A stretch of 59,080 nucleotides of DNA, from assembly GCA_944389235.1 (NCBI GenBank), contig CALXLO010000005.1, positions 1-59,080 of the forward strand. The letters are read 5' to 3'. The notes beneath the pieces are model-generated. The model worked only from the letters and a program-made list of their open reading frames with translations, made no database searches and had not been told where the DNA came from. Every line of letters begins with the position of its first letter. Position 1 is the stretch's first letter. Both the position numbers and the translations under genes were made by a program. Below, one piece after another: positions 35,393 to 44,250 of the stretch. This DNA comes from an uncultured Alphaproteobacteria bacterium. Its GTDB lineage: Bacteria; Pseudomonadota; Alphaproteobacteria; Rs-D84.

Positions 35393-38300
35393 ATGGCATA
35401 TCCAAAAACAGAACCCAAGGCAGACTTTCCCGCGCTGGAACATGAAATCTTGGCGTTCTGGCGCAAAGATGATACTTTTCACAAATCATTGAATCAAACT
35501 AAATTAGGACATCCGTTTTCGTTCTATGATGGGCCACCATTTGCAAACAACTTGCCACACTTGGGACATTTGGGTGTGTCTGCGGTCAAAGATATGGTCG
35601 GACGATATCAAACAATGCGCGGTCGGCATGTTGTGCGCGAACTGGGGTGGGATTGCCACGGTTTGCCCGCTGAAAATTCTGTTGAAAAACGCCAAGGTCG
35701 CCAAGCCAAAGACATTGTTGCAACAGATGGTATTGACGCATTCTGTGAAATGTGTCGGTCTGATGTTTTAACTTATTCTGGCGAATGGATGAAGTTCATA
35801 GAACGCATAGGTCGATGGGTCGATGGTGGTAATGAACATGGATATCGCACAATGGATAAAAATTACATGGAATCCGTTATGTGGGCCATCAAAGAACTGT
35901 ATAATCGCGGCTTGTTATACAAAGATTATCGTGTTAATCCATACGATTGGAAACTGGGGACTGTGTTATCTAATTCCGAAGCGTCGTCTGAATATATGGA
36001 TGTTATGGACGATGCAATCACTGTTTGGTTTGAATTGGAAACAGGTGAACGCGTGTTGGCATGGACAACAACCCCATGGACACTGCCTGCGAACAGTGCG
36101 CTGGCGGTAAATCCAAATATGAAATATCTGCGTATGCGCGACAAAGGCGGCGCAATATATATCATCGCAGAATCCAGATTATCTGCATACGCAAAACAAT
36201 TTGAAAATGCCGAAAAAGTCGGTGAAATAATGGGTACTGATTTGGTCGGAAAATCTTATACACCACTGTTTGATTACTATGCAAACACATCTGATTTGTT
36301 GTACCAAGTTATACCCGCAGATTATGTATCAGATGCAGACGGTACCGGAATTGTGCATATAGCCCCTGCATTCGGCGAAGACGATTTCTGGGCAGCAAAA
36401 AATATTGATGCAAATTTTCCTGTTATTTTGAATGTTGATGATTATGGAAATTTTGACGCAACTGTACGCGATTGGGTCGGTGAAAATATATTTACTGCAA
36501 ACCCAAAAATTATTCAATATCTGCGTGAAAATGGGCACTTGGTCAAAAAAGAGCAATACAAGCATTCATACCCGTTTGGTCCACGCAGCAAAGAAAAATT
36601 AATTTATCGTGCAACTGATTCTTGGTATATTGATGTGCCAAAATTGCGTGAAAAATTAATCGCAAATAATGAAAAAGTACATTGGACATCCGCAGGCGAA
36701 AGATTCCGCACATGGATTTCTGGGGCGCGACCATGGTCTATTTCGCGCAACCGTTTTTGGGGAACGCCTTTGCCAATTTGGCAACGCGATGGCGAATACA
36801 AAATATTCGGTTCCATTGCAGAAATAGAAGAATTTTTTGATACGAAAATTAATGACCTGCATCGACCAACATTGGACAAACTGACCAAAGACGGTTGGAC
36901 GCGCATACCTGATGTTCTGGATTGTTGGGTTGAATCAGGTTCTATGCCGTTTGCGTCGTTGCACTATCCGTTTGAAAACGCGGACAAGTTTAATGCGACT
37001 TTCCCAGCCGATTATATTATCGAAGGACAAGACCAAACACGCGGATGGTTTTATTCTTTGATGGTGCTGGCAACCGCACTGTTTGACAGCCCTGCATTCA
37101 AGACAGTTTCTGTTAACGGGATAGTAGTAGATGATAATAAAAAGAAATTATCAAAATCACTGGGGAATTATATAAATCCGTCTGAACAAATTGAAAAATA
37201 CGGCGCAGACGCAATTCGCCTGTTTATGCTGGGGTCTAATTTTATGAAAGCGGAACCCGTCAGTATTGATATGGCAGGTCGCGTATTTAACGACGCAATA
37301 AAAACTATTTTAACACCGCTGTGGAATGCGTATCATTTCTTTACATTGTATGCAAATGCTGGAAATATTACCGCGCACGACAATGTAAATTCTGATAACA
37401 CGCTGGATAAGTATATAATTGCGGAATTAAACGAATTAATTTCAGTCGTCAGATATGCACTGGATGAATATAAACCAGATATCGCAATCAAAGAATTTGT
37501 TAGATTCTTGGATATATTAAACAACTGGTACATCCGTCGCGGACGCGTCAGATTCTGGGACGAAGACCAAAGCGCATTTGATACATTGTATCATATACTG
37601 ATAAATTTATGTCGCGCATTGGCACCGTTTGCACCGTTTATATCTGATTATATTTATAAAAATCTGACCGGTGCAGACAGTGTACATCTGCAAAGTTTTC
37701 CTGATGCGACAACATACGACAAAAAAATTGTAGAAAACATGCGCCGTGTACAATCTGTGGTTTCCGTGGGAAAACAATTGCGTGAACAATATAAATTACG
37801 CAATCGGTTACCATTGGCAAAAATGACCGTCGCAGGTACAGATTTATCAGAATATACTGATATCATCAGTGATGAAATGAATGTTAAATCTGTGGAATTT
37901 ACAGACAAAATATCTGATGTAGCAGATGCGTTTATATATCTAATCACACCAAAAATTGGGGCGCGACTGGGGGGCGCATTGCGTGAAATTATACCAGCGG
38001 TAAAACGCGGTGAATATAAAATTGCAGACAATAAACTGGTCGTTGGCAAATATGAATTAAATGCCGATGAATATGAAAATCGTTTAACTGTGCGTGATGG
38101 CGTATCAGGCGCAGCATTGCCAGATAATACCGCCGTTGTTGTATTGGATACAGCAGTAAACACAGACCTGGTTGCCGAAGGGTTGGCAAATGATGCACTG
38201 CGTTTTATCCAAGATACACGCAAGACAATTGGTCTGGATGTTTCTGACCGTATCAATATGGTTTACTGTGCTGATGCAGAATTGTCAAACGCCATTGAAC

Positions 38301-38419
38301 AACATCGCAGCAGAATTATGCGCGACGCATTGATAAAAAATATGTCGCAATCTGATAATTGTATGTATAATACAGAAATAGAAGGTCATAAATTAGCAAT
38401 ATCTATTGATAAAGCATAA
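35393..38419 (+). CDS. ileS: Isoleucyl-tRNA synthetase, type 2 (eukaryote-like)
   Basis: 1008 aa. ATG at 35393 follows AAGGAG; the much longer open frame upstream is a stop-free accident. HIGH motif HLGH in NNLPHLGHLGV, and RELGWDCHGLPAENSVE is the IleS2 version of this block. CP1 editing domain (about 180-400) includes LAWTTTPWTLPAN. KMSKS motif as KLSKS (DDNKKKLSKSLGNYINP). It ends in the type 2 C-terminal domain and lacks the Zn-binding Cys set of type 1 enzymes. Type 2 enzymes are often less sensitive to mupirocin; for this one that is inference. Confidence 0.95.
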   Translation: MAYPKTEPKADFPALEHEILAFWRKDDTFHKSLNQTKLGHPFSFYDGPPFANNLPHLGHLGVSAVKDMVGRYQTMRGRHVVRELGWDCHGLPAENSVEKRQGRQAKDIVATDGIDAFCEMCRSDVLTYSGEWMKFIERIGRWVDGGNEHGYRTMDKNYMESVMWAIKELYNRGLLYKDYRVNPYDWKLGTVLSNSEASSEYMDVMDDAITVWFELETGERVLAWTTTPWTLPANSALAVNPNMKYLRMRDKGGAIYIIAESRLSAYAKQFENAEKVGEIMGTDLVGKSYTPLFDYYANTSDLLYQVIPADYVSDADGTGIVHIAPAFGEDDFWAAKNIDANFPVILNVDDYGNFDATVRDWVGENIFTANPKIIQYLRENGHLVKKEQYKHSYPFGPRSKEKLIYRATDSWYIDVPKLREKLIANNEKVHWTSAGERFRTWISGARPWSISRNRFWGTPLPIWQRDGEYKIFGSIAEIEEFFDTKINDLHRPTLDKLTKDGWTRIPDVLDCWVESGSMPFASLHYPFENADKFNATFPADYIIEGQDQTRGWFYSLMVLATALFDSPAFKTVSVNGIVVDDNKKKLSKSLGNYINPSEQIEKYGADAIRLFMLGSNFMKAEPVSIDMAGRVFNDAIKTILTPLWNAYHFFTLYANAGNITAHDNVNSDNTLDKYIIAELNELISVVRYALDEYKPDIAIKEFVRFLDILNNWYIRRGRVRFWDEDQSAFDTLYHILINLCRALAPFAPFISDYIYKNLTGADSVHLQSFPDATTYDKKIVENMRRVQSVVSVGKQLREQYKLRNRLPLAKMTVAGTDLSEYTDIISDEMNVKSVEFTDKISDVADAFIYLITPKIGARLGGALREIIPAVKRGEYKIADNKLVVGKYELNADEYENRLTVRDGVSGAALPDNTAVVVLDTAVNTDLVAEGLANDALRFIQDTRKTIGLDVSDRINMVYCADAELSNAIEQHRSRIMRDALIKNMSQSDNCMYNTEIEGHKLAISIDKA

Positions 38420-38432
38420 AAAGGAGAAAATC

Positions 38433-38828
38433 ATGCACATACATAAATTTTGGCATTGGATATTAAATTTTATCGCAATATTGTTAATCTTTGCGGCGGG
38501 GTTCGTTATTGGATTGTGGGATAATGCCAACGCAAGCAAAATAACAATTACTTCGCAATGCACAGGTATCGGTGTTTCAAAAAGTTTTTCTTCTAATTAT
38601 GAAAGCATAAATGGTCGCGTTATCAAAGATGAACAAACAAAATCAGAAACATATACAACCCGCTGTTTGTGCTTTGCATCAGACAGAACACATAAAAATA
38701 TCTGGGTTGATTCGGTGGAAATTTCTGGCAAATCCGCAGATGATGTACGCACGCAATGTGATAACACATGTCAAACATTGTGCGAAGAACATTTGGCTGA
38801 ATTTAGTTTTGATAATTATACCAAATGA
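38433..38828 (+). CDS. Membrane-anchored Cys-containing protein (131 aa, unknown)
   Basis: One N-terminal hydrophobic segment (about 9-30, ILNFIAILLIFAAGFVIGLW) that may be an anchor or uncleaved signal, then an exported domain with six cysteines, spaced C..C.C (CLCF) and CDNTCQTLCEE. The Cys pattern suggests disulfides in the periplasm. ATG at 38433 follows AAGGAG. Starts 13 bases after ileS and overlaps nth by 4 bases (ATGA). No family recognised. Confidence 0.65.
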   Translation: MHIHKFWHWILNFIAILLIFAAGFVIGLWDNANASKITITSQCTGIGVSKSFSSNYESINGRVIKDEQTKSETYTTRCLCFASDRTHKNIWVDSVEISGKSADDVRTQCDNTCQTLCEEHLAEFSFDNYTK

Positions 38829-39493
38829 AAAACGCCTTAACACCAGAAATTTATTTCAAACATGTTCCGACCGTTATAAATATGAATATTCGGTCGGAAT
38901 TATATTCCGTAAACGAATTTACATTTGCAGTTGCGGTTATTTTATCTGCCCAGGCAACAGATAAAAAAGTTAATGAAATAACCCCTGTGTTGTTTCAAAT
39001 TGCCCCATCACCGGCAAAAATGTTGGCTTTGGGTTTGGATGGGTTAAAACAACATATACGCGTTTTGTCTTTCTTTAATAACAAGGCAAAAAGTATAATC
39101 GGGTTATCAATGGCACTGATAAACGATGTCGGCGGCAATGATGATGATTATAAATTTCCACAAAAATATCACAATCGTGATGCACTGATGAAATTGCCGG
39201 GCGTTGGACAAAAAACCGCTAATGTTATAATGAATGTATTATGGAATGCACCAAATATCGGTGTTGATACACATGTTTTTCGAAACGCGCATCGCTATGG
39301 ATGGGTTGGACCAGATGTAAACACACCAGAAAAAACAGAAGAACAATTATTAAAAATAATTCCGAAAAAATATCATCCGATTGTAAATCATGTAATGGTA
39401 TTACATGGTCGTTATATTTGTCGCGCGCTGCGCCCAAAATGTGGTGAATGCCCAGTTGCAAAATGGTGCAACGCACCAGATAAAATAATATAA
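38825..39493 (+). CDS. nth: Endonuclease III
   Basis: Bifunctional glycosylase/AP lyase for oxidised pyrimidines, 222 aa. Helix-hairpin-helix LPGVGQKTANVIMN with catalytic Lys, VDTHVFRNAHR with catalytic Asp, and the Fe-S cluster CRALRPKCGECPVAKWC (C-x6-C-x2-C-x5-C pattern). Length normal. Last gene of the ileS transcript. Confidence 0.95.
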   Translation: MKNALTPEIYFKHVPTVINMNIRSELYSVNEFTFAVAVILSAQATDKKVNEITPVLFQIAPSPAKMLALGLDGLKQHIRVLSFFNNKAKSIIGLSMALINDVGGNDDDYKFPQKYHNRDALMKLPGVGQKTANVIMNVLWNAPNIGVDTHVFRNAHRYGWVGPDVNTPEKTEEQLLKIIPKKYHPIVNHVMVLHGRYICRALRPKCGECPVAKWCNAPDKII

Positions 39494-39499
39494 AAAAAG

Positions 39500-39532
39500 T
39501 ATAAAAAACACCGGCAAATGCCGGTATTTTTT
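39500..39532. terminator. Bidirectional intrinsic terminator (CCGGCAAATGCCGG)
   Basis: Core 39511-39524 with A-run before and T5 after, between nth and the convergent pilin genes. Confidence 0.85.
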
Positions 39533-39534
39533 AT

Positions 39535-39618
39535 TCATAATGCAATCATGTATCCGCATGCCAATATTGCAATAACCATGACCACAAAAACTATTTTTTG
39601 TTTTGTTGAAAATTTCAT
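39535..39618 (-). CDS. Small membrane peptide next to the VirB2-like pilin (27 aa)
   Basis: Begins MKFSTKQK and then has one hydrophobic helix ending AILACGYMIAL. GGGGGA lies eight bases before the ATG, and it starts 14 bases after the pilin gene. The LAC motif resembles a lipobox, which would leave only seven mature residues, so a transmembrane peptide is more likely. VirB7 is a small lipoprotein in similar positions, but identity is not shown. Confidence 0.5.
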   Translation of the reverse strand: MKFSTKQKIVFVVMVIAILACGYMIAL

Positions 39619-39632
39619 CTTATTTTCCCCCT

Positions 39633-40034
39633 TTACCATCCGGTTGTTAAATTCGGACAACCAAAGTTTTCGCCATTGCTTAAAAATGTCAGTAATATAC
39701 CAATAGAGAATAACAACGCGACACCAATTATCATCGGAACACCAATTGCCTTTAACCCTTCGGCAACATTATCTTTACCGCCAATTTTACCGCTGGTTAT
39801 GGCTTCCCATCCATATTTAGCCAATATAAATCCGGCACCAACAAATGCCAAAGTACGCAATAATTTGAAAACATCTTGGAATCGTGCAATTAATTGGCAT
39901 AAACCAGCATTTGACGCAGGTGCCGCCATTGCCGGCGCAGCAATTAACACGATTGCCAATGCAATTAATGCCGAATCTAAACCACCGTTTGTAATGGCGG
40001 TTTTTATTTTTCCAAAAATCCCAGATTTCTGCAT
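39633..40034 (-). CDS. TrbC/VirB2-like type IV secretion pilin
   Basis: 133 aa. N-terminal basic region, long signal-like helix ending AAPAMA-A (cleavage about residue 37), two further hydrophobic helices (FKLLRTLAFVGAGFILAKYGWEAI and IGVPMIIGVALLFSIGIL). This layout is that of TrbC/VirB2 pilin subunits. VirB3- and VirB4-like genes lie 15 kb away in this window. Alternative: a holin-like or unrelated two-helix membrane protein. GGGA precedes the ATG. Confidence 0.75.
   Translation of the reverse strand: MQKSGIFGKIKTAITNGGLDSALIALAIVLIAAPAMAAPASNAGLCQLIARFQDVFKLLRTLAFVGAGFILAKYGWEAITSGKIGGKDNVAEGLKAIGVPMIIGVALLFSIGILLTFLSNGENFGCPNLTTGW
39967..39988 (+). repeat. Arm 1 of a 22-base inverted repeat, inside the pilin gene
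   Basis: AATGCCGAATCTAAACCACCGT is the exact reverse complement of 40066-40087. It encodes part of the TNGGLDSALI segment of the pilin on the minus strand. Confidence 0.85.
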
Positions 40035-40055
40035 TTTTTTTATCCCTTGTTTGTA

Positions 40056-40083
40056 CCGAATCTAAACGGTGGTTTAGATTCGG
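40056..40083. promoter_or_regulatory. 12-bp perfect stem upstream of the pilin gene
   Basis: CCGAATCTAAAC-GGTG-GTTTAGATTCGG. Followed by a T-rich run on the plus strand. Its right arm is also arm 2 of the long inverted repeat, so two alternative pairings exist. Confidence 0.7.
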
Positions 40084-40087
40084 CATT
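40066..40087 (+). repeat. Arm 2 of the 22-base inverted repeat
   Basis: Exact reverse complement of 39967-39988, 77 bases away, in the pilin leader. Confidence 0.85.
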
Positions 40088-40145
40088 GTTTTTTATACTT
40101 TACACCCATATATTATGCCACTTTTCCGGGGATTTATCAAGAAAA

Positions 40146-40174
40146 TAAAACCCCGCAATATGCGGGGATTTTTT
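40146..40174 (-). terminator. Intrinsic terminator of the pheST operon
   Basis: CCCCGCAATATGCGGGG (40151-40167) with T-run on each side when read from either strand. Overlaps the pheT stop region. Confidence 0.8.
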
Positions 40175-42476
40175 ATTTATCACGAATTTGGGCATTACAT
40201 TTCTTTTCAACCCCAGAAATAACAGATTCTTGCATTTTCTGTAAATCTGAATCAGACATATTTTCTGTTGGTGTAATTGTGATAGTAAACGCAACAGACT
40301 TTTTACCATCACCCATATCAAACGCATCAAACACAATAACATTTGTTATATGTGAATCTGACTGGATGGCGGCGTTAACCAGTTTTTCTGCTGGCATATC
40401 TGAATCAACAATAAAGGCAAAATCGCGCGTAATTGGCTGAAAATCGTCCAATTTAGGTTCGCGCCCATGACGCGTCCCCGGCAGATTATCCACATCGTCA
40501 ATAACCGCAATATTTACACGCGTTTTTATTTTCAGCGCATGTGCTGCAATTGGTGATAATTCGCCAAATTCCGCGATTTTCTTTTTACCTTGGAATATTG
40601 CGCCATATCTGAACGGATGCGCCCAACGCGGTGGATTATCAGACGACACTGTAAAATTCTGACCATGCATCAATGCGATTAAATCTGCCTTGACATCGTA
40701 AATATCGTATGGTCGATTGCGATGCGCCCAATGACGCGGCGATGTATTACCGGTGCGCACAATACATATTTGTGTTCTTTGCTGGCCCGGCATATCACCA
40801 GAAAATACAGTACCTAATTCAAACATACTTAAATCAGGATATCCGCGTTTTTCATTTTCAGAAACAAAATTCAGCATTGTACCCAACAAAGAATTCCGGG
40901 CTGTATCCATATCTGCCACAATCGGATTCACAATTCGCACACTGGGTGCATCAGACAATATTTGTTCTGTCTTGGAATTACCAAAACCGTATGCCTTGAC
41001 TTCATTTAATCCACGCGCAGCCAGTTCACACTTGGTTTTCGTGTAAAAATCACTGTGTTTGGCCGGCGCAGATAATTTGTGTGTTGCTGTTTTTTCTAAA
41101 CTGTCGTATCCATAAATTCTGATTAATTCAGAAACTATATTTTCAGCAATTTCAACATCAACACGCGCCGAATACGGTGTTATAATCCATTTATCGCCCT
41201 GTATATCAATTCCGAATCCCAGTTTGGTTAATATTTCACGCTGGGTATCAGGCAACATATCAATTCCCGTCTTGCGCATGAATAAATCCGGCGTATAGAC
41301 GATTTTTCTGTTATCGGTTGGGATTGCCCCACCAATACCAGTACCAACAATTTTACCACCACATGCATCCATTATAATACGCGCAGCATTTGCCAATGCT
41401 GTGCCACTGATAGTTGGGTCTATGCCGCGTTCATAACGATATGATGAATCTGTTGATATACCCAAGCGCTTGGATGTTTTGCGTACGCACACAGGATTAA
41501 AATATGCACTTTCCAAAATAATATTTTTTGTTGCGTCTGTTGTCATACCGCGCGCACCACCGATAACACCCGCCAGTGCCAAAATACCTTTGTCATCAGC
41601 AATAACCATATCTGATTCGCATAAAGTATGTGTATTACCAAACAAGTCTGTAAATTGTTCCCCTGGTACTGCCATACGCACAGTTATATCACCACAAATT
41701 TCATCTGCGTCAAAGCAGTGCATTGGTTGCCCCATGTCATAACAGATATAGTTTGTCGCATCAATTGGTGCATTCTTTGGGTTTATACCAATTGCTGTTA
41801 ATCTGTGTGCAATCTTTGTTGAACTGGGGGCAACAGAAATATTATGAATTTCACAAAATTGATATACTGGACAATTTTCTGTTTTAATATTTACCCCGCG
41901 GTCAGATTTTACTGGTGCCAAAACATCGTCTGTTGGCGCAATAAATTTACCCATGCCACATGCAGCTAAATCACGCGCAATACCACGCACAGCCAAATAA
42001 TCTGGTCGGTTTGGGGTAATACCTGCATCAAACACTGTTGCCATATCCAGCACCGGCGTGCCGATAACAGTATCATCTGGTAATTCAATAATACCGTCAT
42101 GGTCATTATTAATACCCAGTTCACGACCACTGCACATCATACCGTCAGATAAATATCCGCGGATTTTACCACTTTTGATTTCATGTCCTTGGATAACACA
42201 TCCAGGCCGTGCCAACGCAGAAATCAACCCAACGCGCACATTGGGCGCACCACAAACAACTTGACGCAATTCAGTATCACCATCATCAACCATCAATATA
42301 TGCAAATGGTCGCTGCCATCCATTGGGCGAACTTGTACAATCTTGGCTGCAATCGGAATAATTGGTGTGATTAATTCTTCTACTTCCAATCCTGTACGCG
42401 TCAGAGTATCCGCAATTTTTTGTGCAGATGCGTCTGTATCTAAATATTCCATTAACCAATCGTATGTCCATTTCAT
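40173..42476 (-). CDS. pheT: Phenylalanyl-tRNA synthetase beta subunit
   Basis: 767 aa. N-terminal tRNA-binding OB domain (VRPMDGSDHLHILMVDDG, VVCGAPNVRVGLISALARPG), B3/B4 editing domain, B5 (RKTGIDMLPDTQREILTKLGF), a catalytic-like core and the C-terminal anticodon-binding FDX-ACB domain (FAFIVDSDMPAEKLVNAA). Length is near the usual 790-800. Second gene of the pheST pair, 16 bases after pheS. Confidence 0.96.
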   Translation of the reverse strand: MKWTYDWLMEYLDTDASAQKIADTLTRTGLEVEELITPIIPIAAKIVQVRPMDGSDHLHILMVDDGDTELRQVVCGAPNVRVGLISALARPGCVIQGHEIKSGKIRGYLSDGMMCSGRELGINNDHDGIIELPDDTVIGTPVLDMATVFDAGITPNRPDYLAVRGIARDLAACGMGKFIAPTDDVLAPVKSDRGVNIKTENCPVYQFCEIHNISVAPSSTKIAHRLTAIGINPKNAPIDATNYICYDMGQPMHCFDADEICGDITVRMAVPGEQFTDLFGNTHTLCESDMVIADDKGILALAGVIGGARGMTTDATKNIILESAYFNPVCVRKTSKRLGISTDSSYRYERGIDPTISGTALANAARIIMDACGGKIVGTGIGGAIPTDNRKIVYTPDLFMRKTGIDMLPDTQREILTKLGFGIDIQGDKWIITPYSARVDVEIAENIVSELIRIYGYDSLEKTATHKLSAPAKHSDFYTKTKCELAARGLNEVKAYGFGNSKTEQILSDAPSVRIVNPIVADMDTARNSLLGTMLNFVSENEKRGYPDLSMFELGTVFSGDMPGQQRTQICIVRTGNTSPRHWAHRNRPYDIYDVKADLIALMHGQNFTVSSDNPPRWAHPFRYGAIFQGKKKIAEFGELSPIAAHALKIKTRVNIAVIDDVDNLPGTRHGREPKLDDFQPITRDFAFIVDSDMPAEKLVNAAIQSDSHITNVIVFDAFDMGDGKKSVAFTITITPTENMSDSDLQKMQESVISGVEKKCNAQIRDK

Positions 42477-42492
42477 TGTGCATACCCCATTG

Positions 42493-43440
42493 TTAAAAAC
42501 TTGCTTTCTTTACCCAGCGAATATCGCCGTCGTATAATTTTCTTAAATCGTTTAAGCCGTATTTCAGCATTGCCAAGCGGTCCCAACCAAAACCAAATGC
42601 AAATCCTTGGTATTCATCAGGATTTATATTGCAATTACGCAAAACATTTGGATGCACCATACCAGCCCCCATAATTTCCAACCACTTTTTACCTTGCCAT
42701 TTCATGTCAATTTCAATGCTGGGTTCAGTAAATGGAAAATAAGACGGACGAATACGCAATTCTAAATCATCCATTTCAAAAAAGCGTTTCAAAAATTCTT
42801 TGACATCACCGATCAAGTCAGACAATGTTATGTTTTTATCTATATACAAACCTTCTATTTGATGAAACATTGGACCGTGTGTTGCGTCCATTTCACGACG
42901 ATATGTTGCACCAATACCAAACATTTTTATTGGCGCACCGCGCGATTCCATACTGCGAATTTGTATCGCAGATGTCTGGGTGCGCATAACATTACCATTT
43001 TCTAAAAAGAAACTATCTTGCATATCGCGGGCAGGGTGATATACCGGGGTATTTAATGCAGTAAAGTTATGCCAATCATCTTCAATCTCTGGTCCGGTCC
43101 ACATTTCATAACCAAATGATTCCAGTATCGCAGCAATATCTGCCAGCGCATGTGTTATCGGATGCAATGTTCCCGGGTTTTCCGGCTGAGGATTTAATGA
43201 CACATCCAGACGCTGGCGCTGCATATCAGCCAACATAGCGGCATTTTCCAGTTCATTTTGACGCAACTTGAATAATTCACGCAATTCAGCATTTTCACGA
43301 TTTAACGCAGCACGCGCGTCATTATCAAGATTTTTCATTTCTTTTAATCGCGCCGTCATTGTACCGTTTTTACCGAATGTTGCGGTATATAACGCCTGTA
43401 ATTCATCCAACGATTGTATATTTTTAATTTGTTCTTGCAT
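42493..43440 (-). CDS. pheS: Phenylalanyl-tRNA synthetase alpha subunit
   Basis: Class II catalytic subunit, 315 aa. Motif 2 region (RTQTSAIQIRSMES, FGIGATYRREMDATHGPMFHQ), then RPSYFPFTEPSIEID and motif 3 (FAFGFGWDRLAMLKYG). The N-terminal coiled-coil for tRNA is shortened to about 75 residues. A terminator-like hairpin sits just before its start. Confidence 0.96.
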   Translation of the reverse strand: MQEQIKNIQSLDELQALYTATFGKNGTMTARLKEMKNLDNDARAALNRENAELRELFKLRQNELENAAMLADMQRQRLDVSLNPQPENPGTLHPITHALADIAAILESFGYEMWTGPEIEDDWHNFTALNTPVYHPARDMQDSFFLENGNVMRTQTSAIQIRSMESRGAPIKMFGIGATYRREMDATHGPMFHQIEGLYIDKNITLSDLIGDVKEFLKRFFEMDDLELRIRPSYFPFTEPSIEIDMKWQGKKWLEIMGAGMVHPNVLRNCNINPDEYQGFAFGFGWDRLAMLKYGLNDLRKLYDGDIRWVKKASF

Positions 43441-43460
43441 AACATTTACCCTTTTGAAAC

Positions 43461-43484
43461 AAAAAAGCCGTCATACGACGGCCT
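43461..43484 (-). promoter_or_regulatory. Possible attenuator between rplT and pheS
   Basis: On the minus strand: GCCGTC-GTAT-GACGGC then T6, 20 bases upstream of pheS. No Phe-rich leader peptide is seen between rplT and the hairpin, so it would be a plain partial terminator. Confidence 0.6.
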
Positions 43485-43519
43485 TTATAATACAAAATAT
43501 ATACCCCACCGCCAAGGCT

Positions 43520-43888
43520 TTATTTAGCATCTGGGGAAATAAATCGTTTTGCAGTATCAACCAATTTTGCAAAGTTTGCATCGCCGGCATACGCCATCTG
43601 GGCCAGAACTTTTCTGTCCAGCGCGACACCTGCTTTTTTCAAACCATTCATAAATTGGCTGTATGTCATGCCATTTGCGCGTGCAGCGGCATTTATACGA
43701 ACAATCCACAAACCACGAAATTCGCGTTTTTTCACACGACGATCGCGATATGCGTATTGTCCTGCTTTTTCAGTTTTTTCGCGTGCAGCACGATAAGTTG
43801 TACTGTGGCGACCCAAATATCCCTTGGCCCGCGCTAATATCTTGTTATGTTTTTGTCTGACGGTTGTTCCGCGTTTTACCCTTGCCAT
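43520..43888 (-). CDS. rplT: 50S ribosomal protein L20
   Basis: 122 aa, normal. Opens [22 protein letters not shown], has [14 protein letters not shown] and [10 protein letters not shown]. Binds 23S rRNA early in assembly; known autoregulator of rpmI-rplT in several bacteria. 18 bases after rpmI. Confidence 0.97.
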   Translation of the reverse strand: MARVKRGTTVRQKHNKILARAKGYLGRHSTTYRAAREKTEKAGQYAYRDRRVKKREFRGLWIVRINAAARANGMTYSQFMNGLKKAGVALDRKVLAQMAYAGDANFAKLVDTAKRFISPDAK

Positions 43889-43906
43889 AAATCTACCCCC
43901 TAAATA

Positions 43907-44110
43907 TTATTTCAAACCATACGGGGCCAAGATTTTCGCCTGTCCCTTCATGTTATCATTCAGATACTGCGGTTTTGAACCAGCGTTATTTGCACGCTTT
44001 GACTTACTGCGCAGCAGTTTTTTGTGGGCGTTTCTGGCAACACGAATTTTACCGGTTGCAGTCATAGACGCACGCTTTTTCAAGTACGATTTTGTCTTTA
44101 ATTTTGGCAT
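43907..44110 (-). CDS. rpmI: 50S ribosomal protein L35
   Basis: 67 aa from ATG at 44110 (MPKLKTKSYLKKRASM). KIRVARNAHKKLLRSKSKR matches the family. The longer frame upstream lacks similarity. First gene of rpmI-rplT-pheS-pheT; infC is elsewhere. Confidence 0.96.
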   Translation of the reverse strand: MPKLKTKSYLKKRASMTATGKIRVARNAHKKLLRSKSKRANNAGSKPQYLNDNMKGQAKILAPYGLK

Positions 44111-44250
44111 TTTAACCTCTTTTTTTAACTTATCCTGGTGGCAATGCCGTTGCCACTTTGGACACTTACACGGGCAATATTGTGGCATAATAAAACGAAA
44201 AATCAAGTTTTTATTGAATATATGTCTTTTAGTGGTTAAACTTATGCCCG

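Noticed and set aside
43461-43520. Phe-rich leader peptide for pheST attenuation
   Set aside because: No start codon followed by Phe codons exists between rplT and the hairpin.
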